From: an uncultured Actinomyces sp. | GTDB lineage: Bacteria > Actinomycetota > Actinomycetes > Actinomycetales > Actinomycetaceae | Assembly: GCA_915069725.1 (NCBI GenBank) | Contig: CAJZFF010000058.1 | Span: forward strand, 1 to 8,478 | Direction: 5' to 3' | Length of the DNA stretch: 8,478 nt | Part shown: in pieces, positions 1-5,629 of the stretch | Layout: each line of letters starts with the position of its first letter | Numbering within the stretch: the first letter of the stretch is position 1 | Notes under the pieces: model-generated | What the model was told of the DNA's origin: nothing | Seen by the model: only the letters and a program-made list of their open reading frames with translations | The model's database searches: none | Made by a program: the position numbers and the translations under genes

Positions 1-297
1 GCGGACCGCCTCGGCCAGGGCCCGACTGAAGGCGCGGCCGGCCCGCATGGGGCCCACGGTGTGGGAGGAGGAGGGGCCGATGCCGATGCGCATGAGGTCG
101 AAGACGCTCAGCGGGCGGGGCGCCTGCTCGACGTCGATGGCCCCAGCCAGGAGGGCGGCGGGCGTGGCCGAGTCCAATGCCGCAGAGACGAGCGCGGTCT
201 CCCGGGCGACGTCGGATGGCTCAGTGACCGCCGTGGCCGCAGAAGCGGCTGCGGAATCGGGGGCGTTTGACGAGGTGGGCAGGCTACGGCGGGTCAC
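1..297 (-). CDS. sdaA: L-serine dehydratase (L-serine ammonia-lyase), N-terminal part, cut by window edge
   Basis: The enzyme deaminates L-serine to pyruvate and ammonia in the cytoplasm, using a 4Fe-4S cluster. Only the first 99 residues are inside the window; the gene continues to the left. Reading the minus strand, residues about 65-87 give SVFDL followed by [17 protein letters not shown], the hallmark of the beta domain of iron-sulfur serine dehydratases. In the family this motif usually lies within the first 15-20 residues. Here about 61 Ala/Ser/Thr-rich residues precede it if translation starts at the GTG at 297. I chose that GTG because it is the only reasonable start in frame near the end of the upstream gene, but its AAGG is only about 3-5 bases away, so the start is uncertain (TTG at 177 or 333 are alternatives). 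It lies 61 bases after the amylosucrase stop on the same strand, so co-transcription is possible. No convincing terminator separates them; a short GGACC/GGTCC inverted repeat lies at 344-355. Confidence 0.85.
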   Translation of the reverse strand, partial: MTRRSLPTSSNAPDSAAASAATAVTEPSDVARETALVSAALDSATPAALLAGAIDVEQAPRPLSVFDLMRIGIGPSSSHTVGPMRAGRAFSRALAEAVR

Positions 298-358
298 GCC
301 CTTAATGATGCACGCCCGCCGCCCGGGGCCCAACTCCGTGCCGGGACCTTGGTCCGTC

Positions 359-2362
359 TCAGTCCGTGGGGCGTACCAGCCACCAGGCGGCGTAGGGCGG
401 CACGGGCACGCGCCCGTCCCCCGCCCCGTCCAGCGTGGTGGAGCCGAAGGGGACCGTGTCGGTCAGGACGTCGGCGGCCCCCATGACCCCGAGCCGGGCG
501 AGCTGGTCGGCGGCCACCGAGCGCCACTGCGGCGTCACGTTGTACACGCCCACGAAGCTGCCGCGCGGGTGGTCGCGGTAGGTCACCAGCACCCCGGGGT
601 CGTCGACGTCCTGGACCTGGGTGCGCACGGCGGCGTCGAGCTGGGGCAGGCCGGAGCGCACCTGCGCCATGTGCGCCAGGTCGGTGAAGACGCGCCCCTC
701 GACGGTGGAACGGTCGCGGCGGTTGGCCAGCCGGGCCTCATCGAGGCGGGGGCGGCCGGCCCAGCGCGAGTCGGCCTCGTGGCCGGGCTCGGTGTCCCAG
801 TTGGGGTCGTTGGGCTGGGCGAGCTCGTCCCCGCTCCACAGGACGGGGATGCCACCCCAGCCGTAGAGGATGGCGTGGGCCATGCGCAGGGCGTGGATCC
901 GCTCCTCGCGCCAGGTCCACAGCGCCTCGGCCTTGTGCTCGGGGGTCTCGTCGGTGACGCCCTCCCAGGCCTCGGTGGCGGCCTCGATCCCGATGAGTGA
1001 GGCGGCCGTCCCGGCGATGCGCCGGTCCCCGGTGGCCGGGTTGTGCTGGAAGACCAGGCCCGCGGCGTCGGAGGTGGGGTACTCGCCGCTGTACCAGTCG
1101 GACAGGAAGGACCGGTGGTCGTAGCCGCCCAGGCCGACGGCGGCCGCGTCGTCGTCGTCGATGGCCCAGCCGATGTCGTCGTGGCAGCGCAAGTAGGTGA
1201 TCCAGGTGGCGGTGGAGGGCTCGACCGGCAGGTTCTGGAGGGCCTCGACGGCCAGCGTCGTGTCGCGCGCGGCAAGCATGGACCAGATCTGGACCATGAG
1301 GGAGTTGTGGTAGGCCAGGTCGGAGACCTTGCCGGTGTACTTGCCCTGGCCGAGGTACTGGAGGAGCTCGGTGGGGGCGACGATCGCCTCGGCCTTGAGG
1401 TCGACGGCGGGGCAGGCGATGCGGGTCAGGGCGCGCAGGACCTCGGTGATGGCGTGGACCTCGGGCTGGCCCTGGCAGTCGGTGCCCTTGCGCTTGATGG
1501 TGAAGGCGATGGCGTCCAGGCGCAGCACCTCGACGCCGCGGTTGGCCAGGTCCAGAACGATGCCGGCGAACTCGGCCATGACGTGGGGGTTGCGCCAGTT
1601 GAGATCCCACTGGAAGGAGTTGAAGGTGGTCCACACCCAGCCGCCCACGCCGTCGTCCCAGGTGAAGTTGCCGGGGGCGAAGTCGGGGAAAACCTCCGGC
1701 AGGCTGCGCTCGTAGGCGTCGGGCTCGGTGCGGTCGGGGAAGATGAGGAAGTAGTCGCGGTAGCGCTGCTCGCCGGCGCGGGCCCGCACCGCCCACTCGT
1801 GCTCAGCGGCCACGTGGTTGAGAACGAGGTCCACCACCAGGGAGATGCCCCCGGCGCGCAGCTCGCCGGCCAGGTGCTCAAGGTCCTCCATGGTGCCCAG
1901 GTCCGGGCGCACGGTGCGGTAGTCGGCGACCGCGTAGCCACCGTCGGAGTCGCCGGGGCGCGGGGTGAGCAGGGGCATGAGGTGGAGGTAGGTGACGCCC
2001 AGCTCGCGCAGGTAGTCGATGCGGTCCTCCACGCCACGCAGGGTGCCGGCGAAACGCTCGGTGTAGGCGGCGTATCCGACGCGGCCCGGGTGCTGGGCCC
2101 AGGCGGGGTCGAGGGTACGGGCCAGATCCAGACGGCGCAGCTCGTAGTCGCGCTCCGCGTAGGCCCGGGCAGCCAGGGCCAGCAGGTTGAGTGCCTCCTC
2201 CTCGGCGGCGTCGCCGTAGAGGGTGGTGAGCCCGTCAAGGAGGTCCGGGTACCAGGCCTCCGCGCGCGTGAGGAAGATGTCCCGCTCCACGGCCTCAAGC
2301 GGGTCCAGGACGTGGAAGACGATGTCGTTGAGGGATGGCGGGAGGGACGTGGCGGCGCTCAT
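359..2362 (-). CDS. Amylosucrase / sucrose-acting GH13 glucosidase
   Basis: A 667-residue protein of the GH13 amylosucrase group, which splits sucrose, releases fructose and transfers glucose to an alpha-1,4-glucan or to water. An N-terminal helical domain spans about residues 1-95. The (beta/alpha)8 barrel runs from about 95 to 560, and a C-terminal beta domain ends in PYAAWWLV. The catalytic regions are clear: DLVLNH (178-183); nucleophile D283 in VLRLDAIAF; acid/base E325 in DLKAEAIV; transition-state Asp 395 in [13 protein letters not shown] near 139-143 and SRW near 532-534 correspond, from memory, to the Asp144/Arg509 salt bridge that closes the Neisseria polysaccharea amylosucrase pocket. 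No signal peptide is visible, so it is probably cytoplasmic. Start: the ATG at 2362 begins the conserved domain, with GGGGA 10 bases upstream. The frame stays open for another 372 bases upstream, but that stretch is low-complexity and looks non-coding. Sucrose hydrolase is the main alternative, since sequence alone does not separate polymerising from hydrolytic members. No sucrose transporter or fructokinase is next to it. Confidence 0.93.
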   Translation of the reverse strand: MSAATSLPPSLNDIVFHVLDPLEAVERDIFLTRAEAWYPDLLDGLTTLYGDAAEEEALNLLALAARAYAERDYELRRLDLARTLDPAWAQHPGRVGYAAYTERFAGTLRGVEDRIDYLRELGVTYLHLMPLLTPRPGDSDGGYAVADYRTVRPDLGTMEDLEHLAGELRAGGISLVVDLVLNHVAAEHEWAVRARAGEQRYRDYFLIFPDRTEPDAYERSLPEVFPDFAPGNFTWDDGVGGWVWTTFNSFQWDLNWRNPHVMAEFAGIVLDLANRGVEVLRLDAIAFTIKRKGTDCQGQPEVHAITEVLRALTRIACPAVDLKAEAIVAPTELLQYLGQGKYTGKVSDLAYHNSLMVQIWSMLAARDTTLAVEALQNLPVEPSTATWITYLRCHDDIGWAIDDDDAAAVGLGGYDHRSFLSDWYSGEYPTSDAAGLVFQHNPATGDRRIAGTAASLIGIEAATEAWEGVTDETPEHKAEALWTWREERIHALRMAHAILYGWGGIPVLWSGDELAQPNDPNWDTEPGHEADSRWAGRPRLDEARLANRRDRSTVEGRVFTDLAHMAQVRSGLPQLDAAVRTQVQDVDDPGVLVTYRDHPRGSFVGVYNVTPQWRSVAADQLARLGVMGAADVLTDTVPFGSTTLDGAGDGRVPVPPYAAWWLVRPTD

Positions 2363-2462
2363 GAATCCATGGTCCCCGATTCGGCGTCGCCGCGGTACTG
2401 ATTTCCTCATCGTCACGTCGGCCGGGGCGACCATCGGCGAGGCCGCGGCGCGGTCGGTCACG

Positions 2463-2489
2463 CAGTCGGCAGTACAGTCGGCCGCCGAC
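2463..2489. repeat. 8-bp direct repeat joined to an inverted repeat, candidate operator for amylosucrase
   Basis: CAGTCGGC occurs at 2463-2470 and again at 2475-2482, a 12-bp period. The second copy forms half of a perfect inverted repeat, GTCGGC (2477-2482), C, GCCGAC (2484-2489). The cluster lies 101-127 bases upstream of the amylosucrase ATG, a sensible distance for a regulator site. The role is inferred from position only. The letters are not those of a LacI-type sugar-repressor palindrome that I recognise. Confidence 0.35.
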
Positions 2490-2525
2490 GGGCACCAGCA
2501 GGCGCCGCCGGGCGCGGCCCCATCT

Positions 2526-2560
2526 CCTGAGCCCACGGCGCCGGCCGCCTGAGCCCACGG
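2526..2560. repeat. Perfect 13-bp direct repeat at 22-bp period
   Basis: CCTGAGCCCACGG is present at 2526-2538 and identically at 2548-2560, separated by 9 bases. The 22-bp period is close to two turns of the DNA helix, so a protein bound to each copy would sit on the same face. It lies about 165-200 bases upstream of the amylosucrase start. An 11-base partial copy (CCTGAGCCCAC) at 4057-4067 spans the stop codon of the NAD(P)-binding gene and is probably chance. Confidence 0.5.
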
Positions 2561-2630
2561 TCCTACCACCGACGGGGACATCGCACGCGGCCGGGGGCGT
2601 GTCATTCCGGGCGGGGGCATTCGACGCCGT

Positions 2631-2653
2631 CGGGGACCGGATTCCGGTCCCCG
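2631..2653 (-). terminator. Perfect 10-bp-arm hairpin after the HxlR gene, probable terminator
   Basis: The arms are CGGGGACCGG (2631-2640) and CCGGTCCCCG (2644-2653), with a 3-base ATT loop. Transcription of the minus strand would meet it about 100 bases after the HxlR stop and 270 bases before the amylosucrase start. No T-run follows on that strand, so it would be a tail-less hairpin, as is common in actinobacteria. Because two GTCCCCG motifs make up its arms, it could instead be a protein-binding dyad. Confidence 0.45.
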
Positions 2654-2754
2654 GACGCGCGACACGTCCCCGGCTGACCGGGAAGGCACCCGACCGCGCA
2701 GGATGTCCCCGGCCGCAGGGACGATCGCGTTCACGTCCCGAGCACGCCGGAGTG

Positions 2755-3306
2755 TCAGGATTCGACGGCGTCGTAGGACTCGCGGTGGGCCAGGATCTGG
2801 GCGGAGTGGGTGTGGATCCAGGTGCGCAGCGCGTCGATGGGGGCCTGGAGGCTGCGGCCCAGGTCGGTCAGCTCGTAGTCGACCCGAGGCGGCACGCCCG
2901 GCAGCTGAGTGCGCGTCACCAGGCCGTCGCGCTCCATGGATCGCAGCGTCTGGGTGAGAACCTTGGGCGTCACCCCGCCGACCCGAGCGCGCAGCTCGCC
3001 GAAGCGGCTCGGCCCGTCGGCCAGGACCGTCACCACCAGCGGGGTCCAGCGATCGACGACGTGGCGCAGCACCGTGCGCGACGGGCAGGCAGGCGAGAGG
3101 ATGTCGAAGTCGAAGACCGGCGCCTGAGTTCCCTCCCTAACAGGAGCCGCACAGCATGAAGCACTCTCCCGAGGAACAGCGTCTCCTAACTCGCCCGGGG
3201 ATGGTTCGATCGCGCTTTCCACACCCGAGATGTCGATGCCGCGAGCGGCGACGACACTCCTCGGACTGCTGATACCCCCTGGTGCCACCTTCCGCCGCAC
3301 AGACAT
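2755..3306 (-). CDS. HxlR-family winged-helix transcriptional regulator; start uncertain (core 2755-3123)
   Basis: A winged-helix DNA-binding regulator of the HxlR family, normally a dimer of about 110-150 residues. In the 183-residue frame from the ATG at 3306 the family domain covers residues 72-160. It shows ACPSRTVLRHVVDRW, then FGELRARVGGVTPKVLTQTLRSME (recognition helix region), then the wing VDYELTDLG. Cys74 in ACPSR is at the position of the redox-sensing cysteine of relatives such as HypR and YodB, so sensing of oxidants or quinones is plausible but inferred. The ATG at 3306 has GAGG 5 bases upstream. However, the roughly 61 codons between it and the domain have only about 60% G/C at third positions, unlike the nearly saturated value in the domain, so they look untranslated. 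A strong GGGAGGG at 3131-3137 precedes the domain, yet no ATG, GTG or TTG lies in frame after it; GCG at 3123 stands where a GTG would be expected. The gene is divergent from the NAD(P)-binding gene, its likely target. Confidence 0.82.
   Translation of the reverse strand: MSVRRKVAPGGISSPRSVVAARGIDISGVESAIEPSPGELGDAVPRESASCCAAPVREGTQAPVFDFDILSPACPSRTVLRHVVDRWTPLVVTVLADGPSRFGELRARVGGVTPKVLTQTLRSMERDGLVTRTQLPGVPPRVDYELTDLGRSLQAPIDALRTWIHTHSAQILAHRESYDAVES
3131..3137 (-). promoter_or_regulatory. Strong Shine-Dalgarno sequence without an in-frame start codon
   Basis: The minus strand reads GGGAGGG here, a near-ideal ribosome binding site just before the HxlR domain. The codons 5-9 bases downstream in the HxlR frame are CAG (3126) and GCG (3123). 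GCG is one base from GTG and would give a 122-residue protein of normal family length. This site is why I doubt the longer reading from 3306. Confidence 0.45.
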
Positions 3307-3347
3307 CAACCCCTCTAATCGTGACACAACACACTCCCTTAGTTACT

Positions 3348-3377
3348 TTGAGGTACTTAGTACCTAAATCATATCAT
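3348..3377 (+). promoter_or_regulatory. Probable promoter of the NAD(P)-binding protein gene
   Basis: A -35-like TTGAGG (3348-3353) is followed after 18 bases by TATCAT (3372-3377), five of six matches to TATAAT. The region is a distinctly AT-rich island in GC-rich DNA and lies about 75 bases upstream of the ATG at 3450. The spacer contains the palindrome at 3351-3365. The divergent HxlR promoter must be in the same island, but I cannot place its boxes with confidence. Confidence 0.6.
3351..3365. promoter_or_regulatory. Perfect 15-bp palindrome, candidate HxlR operator
   Basis: The sequence is AGGTACT, T, AGTACCT: 7-bp arms around a single central base. It overlaps the last bases of the -35 element and fills most of the -35/-10 spacer of the plus-strand promoter, so a bound dimer would block RNA polymerase. 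HxlR regulators commonly control a divergent neighbour through such a site. The assignment to this regulator is inferred from position. Confidence 0.6.
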
Positions 3378-3449
3378 CGAGTCATCGCGAGGTCGCCGGC
3401 ACCCGGCGCACTCATCTCGGACCAGCACCCCATCTACCTGGAGGAAGTC

Positions 3450-4061
3450 ATGAAGATCGCCGTCATCGGAGGAACCGGCATGGTCGGCTCGGCCACCGTC
3501 ACCGAGGCCGCCGGCCGCGGCCACGAGGTTGTCTCCGCCTCACGCTCGGGCCGTCACGCCGAGGGAGCCGCGCAGGACGTCACCCTCACCCTGGCCGACA
3601 CGCAGGCCGTCGTCGACCTCATCAACAGATCCGACGCCACCATCATCACCGTCTCCGCCGGCCGCGGAGAGTCCGCCCAGCCCGTCATTGATGCCCACCG
3701 CGCCCTCATCGCGGCCGCCCCCACCGGCCGGCTCATCGTCGTCGGCGGCGCCGGCTCTCTGCTCACGCCCGACGGCACCCGCCTGGTGGACACCCCCGGG
3801 TTCCCCGAGGAGTACAAGCCCGAGGCCCTGGCCTTCACCGAGGTCCTCGACCTCTACCGTGAGGCCGGCAGCACCCTGACCTGGACCTTCCTCTCCCCCG
3901 CCCCGGCGTTCACTGACAAGCCGCGCACCGGTACCTACACCGAGGGCGGCGACCAGCCCGCGGGCAGTGAGATCTCCGTGGCCGACTTCGCCGTCGCCCT
4001 GGTGGACGAGGCCGAGAAGGACGCGCACCGCGGCCACCGCTGGACCATCGCCAACGCCTGA
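3450..4061 (+). CDS. NAD(P)-binding Rossmann-fold protein (NAD(P)H-binding / YwnB-like family)
   Basis: A 203-residue cytoplasmic protein with a single Rossmann domain. The dinucleotide-binding loop GGTGMVG is at residues 8-14, right after the first strand KIAVI. A second family-typical segment, RLIVVGGAGSLL, lies near residues 93-104. Members of this atypical short-chain dehydrogenase group (biliverdin-reductase-B-like, COG2910-type) bind NAD(P)H, and many act as quinone or flavin reductases or have no known substrate. No Tyr-x-x-x-Lys catalytic pair of classical dehydrogenases is visible, so the reaction cannot be named. GGAGGAAG lies 4-5 bases before the ATG at 3450, which fixes the start; the frame upstream of it looks non-coding. 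It is divergent from the HxlR regulator and carries a palindrome inside its promoter, suggesting induction by whatever the regulator senses. A hairpin follows 30 bases after the stop. Confidence 0.85.
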   Translation: MKIAVIGGTGMVGSATVTEAAGRGHEVVSASRSGRHAEGAAQDVTLTLADTQAVVDLINRSDATIITVSAGRGESAQPVIDAHRALIAAAPTGRLIVVGGAGSLLTPDGTRLVDTPGFPEEYKPEALAFTEVLDLYREAGSTLTWTFLSPAPAFTDKPRTGTYTEGGDQPAGSEISVADFAVALVDEAEKDAHRGHRWTIANA

Positions 4062-4090
4062 GCCCACCACTACTCACAGCACGCCCGCTG

Positions 4091-4122
4091 AGCTGGGCCG
4101 GTTCCATGCGACCGGCCCGGCT
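4091..4122 (+). terminator. 12-bp-stem hairpin after the NAD(P)-binding gene
   Basis: AGCTGGGCCGGT (4091-4102) pairs with ACCGGCCCGGCT (4111-4122) with one G-U wobble, around an 8-base loop. It starts 30 bases after the stop and ends 35 bases before the pdxK ATG. No T-run follows, so it may be a tail-less terminator or allow some read-through into pdxK, for which I see no separate promoter. Confidence 0.55.
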
Positions 4123-4157
4123 TGGCTCGTGCGCCCCGACCGGTGCAGGCTTGACCC

Positions 4158-4964
4158 ATGACTGCCATCGCCCTGACCATCGCCGGCTCCGAGGCCTCGG
4201 GCGGCGCCGGAGCCCAGACCGACCTCAAGACCTTCCACACCCTCGGCGTCTACGGTTGCACAGCCCTGACCTGCATCGTGTCCATGGACCCCAAGGACGG
4301 GTGGAACCACCGCTTCGTCCCGGTGGACCCCGGTGTCATCGCCGACCAGATCGAGACCTGCGCCGCCGTCCACTCGCGCATCGACGCCGTCAAGATCGGC
4401 ATGCTGGGGACGGCGCCCACCATCGATGTCGTTGAGCAGGCCCTGGAGACCTACGACTTCCCCGCCGTGGTGCTCGACCCGGTCCTCATCTGCAAGGGCC
4501 AGGAGTTCGAGGGCGCCCTCGAGGTGGACAACGCCCTGCGCACCAAGATCCTACCGCGCGCCACGATGACCACCCCGAACCTCTTCGAGGCCGCCACGCT
4601 GGCGGGCATGGAGGAGATCACCACCGTCGAGCAGCTCAAGGACGCCGCCAAGCGCATCCACGACCAGGGCGTCCCCAATGTCCTGGCCAAGGCCGGCCCC
4701 TCGCTGGGCACCGGTACCGCGCTGGACGTCTTCTACGACGGCACCACCCTGGAGGTCCTCGAGGTTGAGGCCGTGGGCACCGAGCGCGTCCACGGCGCCG
4801 GCTGCACCCTGGCCGCCGCGGTGACTGCCGAGCTCGCCAAGGGCGCCTCCCCGCTTGAGGCCGCCGTCACCGCCAAAGAGGTCGTCTCCTCCTCCATCCG
4901 ACACGGCCTGCGCGGTAACATGCCCTTCCTCTACGTCTACCAGGGCGAGTACCAACAGGCCTGA
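4158..4964 (+). CDS. pdxK: Pyridoxine / pyridoxal kinase, ThiD-type (PdxK)
   Basis: A 268-residue ribokinase-superfamily enzyme that phosphorylates pyridoxine, pyridoxal or pyridoxamine with ATP to salvage vitamin B6. It matches B. subtilis PdxK (271 residues) along its whole length as I remember it: ALTIAGSEASGGAGAQTDLKTF at residues 5-26, VSMDPKDGWNH at 41-51, LDPVLICKG at 106-114, TPNLFEA at 139-145 and VHGAGCT at 211-217. GAGC carries the anion hole and catalytic-loop Cys216, the counterpart of the reactive Cys in the Bacillus enzyme. The conserved WNH segment favours PdxK over the HMP kinase ThiD, but dual activity on hydroxymethylpyrimidine cannot be excluded. The start at 4158 is fixed by the conserved N-terminus; only a weak AGG about 8 bases upstream is visible. 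No signal peptide or membrane segment is present, so the protein is cytoplasmic. A very strong hairpin ends the unit. Confidence 0.92.
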   Translation: MTAIALTIAGSEASGGAGAQTDLKTFHTLGVYGCTALTCIVSMDPKDGWNHRFVPVDPGVIADQIETCAAVHSRIDAVKIGMLGTAPTIDVVEQALETYDFPAVVLDPVLICKGQEFEGALEVDNALRTKILPRATMTTPNLFEAATLAGMEEITTVEQLKDAAKRIHDQGVPNVLAKAGPSLGTGTALDVFYDGTTLEVLEVEAVGTERVHGAGCTLAAAVTAELAKGASPLEAAVTAKEVVSSSIRHGLRGNMPFLYVYQGEYQQA

Positions 4965-5016
4965 GCCGCGACGCTGAGCCGCGCCTCAGTTCCTCACCGA
5001 TCTTCTCGCTCCACCA

Positions 5017-5052
5017 TCCGCCGCCGACGGTTTTCAGCCCGTCGGCGGCGGA
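5017..5052 (+). terminator. Strong 14-bp-arm hairpin terminator of pdxK
   Basis: TCCGCCGCCGACGG (5017-5030) and CCGTCGGCGGCGGA (5039-5052) are perfect reverse complements around the 8-base loop TTTTCAGC. It lies 52 bases after the pdxK stop. There is no T-run after the stem, but the stem is GC-rich enough to act alone, as in many actinobacterial terminators. It also shields the PadR operon from read-through. Confidence 0.75.
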
Positions 5053-5084
5053 CGTGCGTCATCCACGCCCATTTCTGTCACTCC

Positions 5085-5199
5085 TGGCGACTTTTCAGGC
5101 GGACGGCTGCGGCCGCCACCCCATCCGCACCGGCCTGACCTGCATAGACACCCCAGGCCCGCCGGCGCAACGCAACACCGACGCACCTAAAAGTCGCCA
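5085..5199. repeat. 115-bp segment with perfect 11-bp terminal inverted repeats, MITE-like
   Basis: TGGCGACTTTT (5085-5095) and AAAAGTCGCCA (5189-5199) are exact reverse complements. The similarity continues imperfectly inwards for about ten more bases (AGGCGGACGG against AGGTGCGTCGG). TCC flanks the segment directly on both sides (5082-5084 and 5200-5202), as a 3-bp target duplication would. There is no room for a transposase. It may be a miniature inverted-repeat element, a paired regulator site, or a long RNA hairpin; one copy in one window cannot decide. Confidence 0.45.
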
Positions 5200-5244
5200 T
5201 CCGTGCCACATCGACTCCTGAGAATCGGCACGCCGACCCAGTAG

Positions 5245-5273
5245 ATAGATAACCTAGTAACTAGGTAGTCTAT
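5245..5273. promoter_or_regulatory. 29-bp imperfect palindrome before padR, candidate PadR operator
   Basis: The core is ACCTAGT (5252-5258), A (5259), ACTAGGT (5260-5266), a perfect 15-bp palindrome. Outer arms ATAGA (5245-5249) and TCTAT (5269-5273) extend it symmetrically, so 12 of 14 positions per arm pair. It ends 5 bases before the padR ATG and includes the AT-rich stretch that must hold the -10 region. PadR proteins usually repress their own operon from such a site. Confidence 0.6.
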
Positions 5274-5278
5274 AAACC

Positions 5279-5629
5279 ATGGACTCATCAGCAGCTCGCC
5301 TCCTGCGCGGATTCCTGGAACCCTGTCTGCTCTCACTGCTGGCCGAGCACGCCGACTACGGGCTGTCGCTGGCCCAGCGGCTCGCCGCGGCCGGCCTGGA
5401 CGAGGTACCCGGCGGCACGCTCTACCCGGCTCTCATGCGCCTGGAGAAGCGCGGCCTTGTCGCGGTCTCCTGGCGCCCCTCTACCTCCGGGCCCGCCCGC
5501 AAGTACTACGAGCTGACGGACGCCGGACACACCGAGCTCGCCGCACGACGGGCCGAGTGGCGAACCTTCTCGACAGCGGTCGGTGCTCTCATCGAGGGCC
5601 GCAGGGTACGCACGGAGGCCCCCTCATGA
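5279..5629 (+). CDS. PadR-family winged-helix transcriptional regulator
   Basis: A 116-residue regulator whose family binds DNA as a dimer and usually represses adjacent transporter or detoxification genes until a ligand binds. The PadR signature is clear: LLRGFLEPCLLSLLAEHADYGLSLAQRL at residues 8-35, GTLYPALMRLEKRGLV (46-61, recognition helix), then the wing with SGPARKYYELTDAG (69-82). The C-terminal helix is short, so this is the small PadR-s2-like type. The ATG at 5279 is the only sensible start. No Shine-Dalgarno is close (AGG is 13 bases away), and TATAAA is at 5271-5276, so a leaderless or near-leaderless mRNA is possible. Its stop overlaps the next ATG (ATGA at 5626-5629), so it is translationally coupled to the ABC ATPase, its probable target and partner system. 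Confidence 0.92.
   Translation: MDSSAARLLRGFLEPCLLSLLAEHADYGLSLAQRLAAAGLDEVPGGTLYPALMRLEKRGLVAVSWRPSTSGPARKYYELTDAGHTELAARRAEWRTFSTAVGALIEGRRVRTEAPS

Larger units (their letters stand above)
2363..2754. other. 392-base non-coding region upstream of amylosucrase, repeat-rich
   Basis: This stretch lies between the HxlR stop and the amylosucrase start and must hold the amylosucrase promoter. I see no clear -35/-10 pair on the minus strand. An open frame crosses it, but the translation is Pro/Arg/Ala low-complexity and matches no family I know. It contains three sets of short repeats and one strong hairpin, listed separately. It also holds six copies of GTCCCCG in either orientation: 2372-2378, 2573-2579 (reverse), 2631-2637 (reverse), 2647-2653, 2666-2672 and 2705-2711. 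Confidence 0.75.
4965..5278. other. 314-base intergenic region between pdxK and the PadR operon
   Basis: No gene is visible. From left to right it holds the pdxK terminator hairpin (5017-5052), a segment bounded by 11-bp inverted repeats (5085-5199), a weak CGTGCC/GGCACG dyad (5202-5207 with 5227-5232), and the AT-rich promoter and operator area of the PadR gene (about 5240-5276). Confidence 0.8.

Noticed and set aside
1043..2401. 452-codon open frame on the plus strand, and the 317-codon one at 47-1000
   Set aside because: Both run antisense to the amylosucrase or serine dehydratase genes, are Gly/Val/Ala-rich and show no domain. They arise because GC-rich codons leave the opposite strand open.
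2363..2734. N-terminal extension of amylosucrase (124 extra codons)
   Set aside because: The translation is low-complexity Pro/Arg/Ala, is filled with repeats and lies before the normal family start at 2362, which has its own ribosome site.
3156..3272. 38-codon plus-strand ORF (MKHSPEEQ..., Arg-rich) with AGGAG upstream
   Set aside because: Third positions are only about 63% G/C, there is no family resemblance, and it lies antisense to the doubtful HxlR leader. Probably chance.
3137..3334. 65-codon cysteine-rich minus-strand ORF in another frame of the HxlR leader
   Set aside because: Starts at a GTG without a ribosome site and looks like random translation of non-coding DNA; only its last six codons have a plausible start of their own.
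5557..5625. Longer start for the ABC ATPase
   Set aside because: It lies inside padR and the residues are unrelated to the HAAS-like block; the ATGA overlap at 5626 is the natural start.
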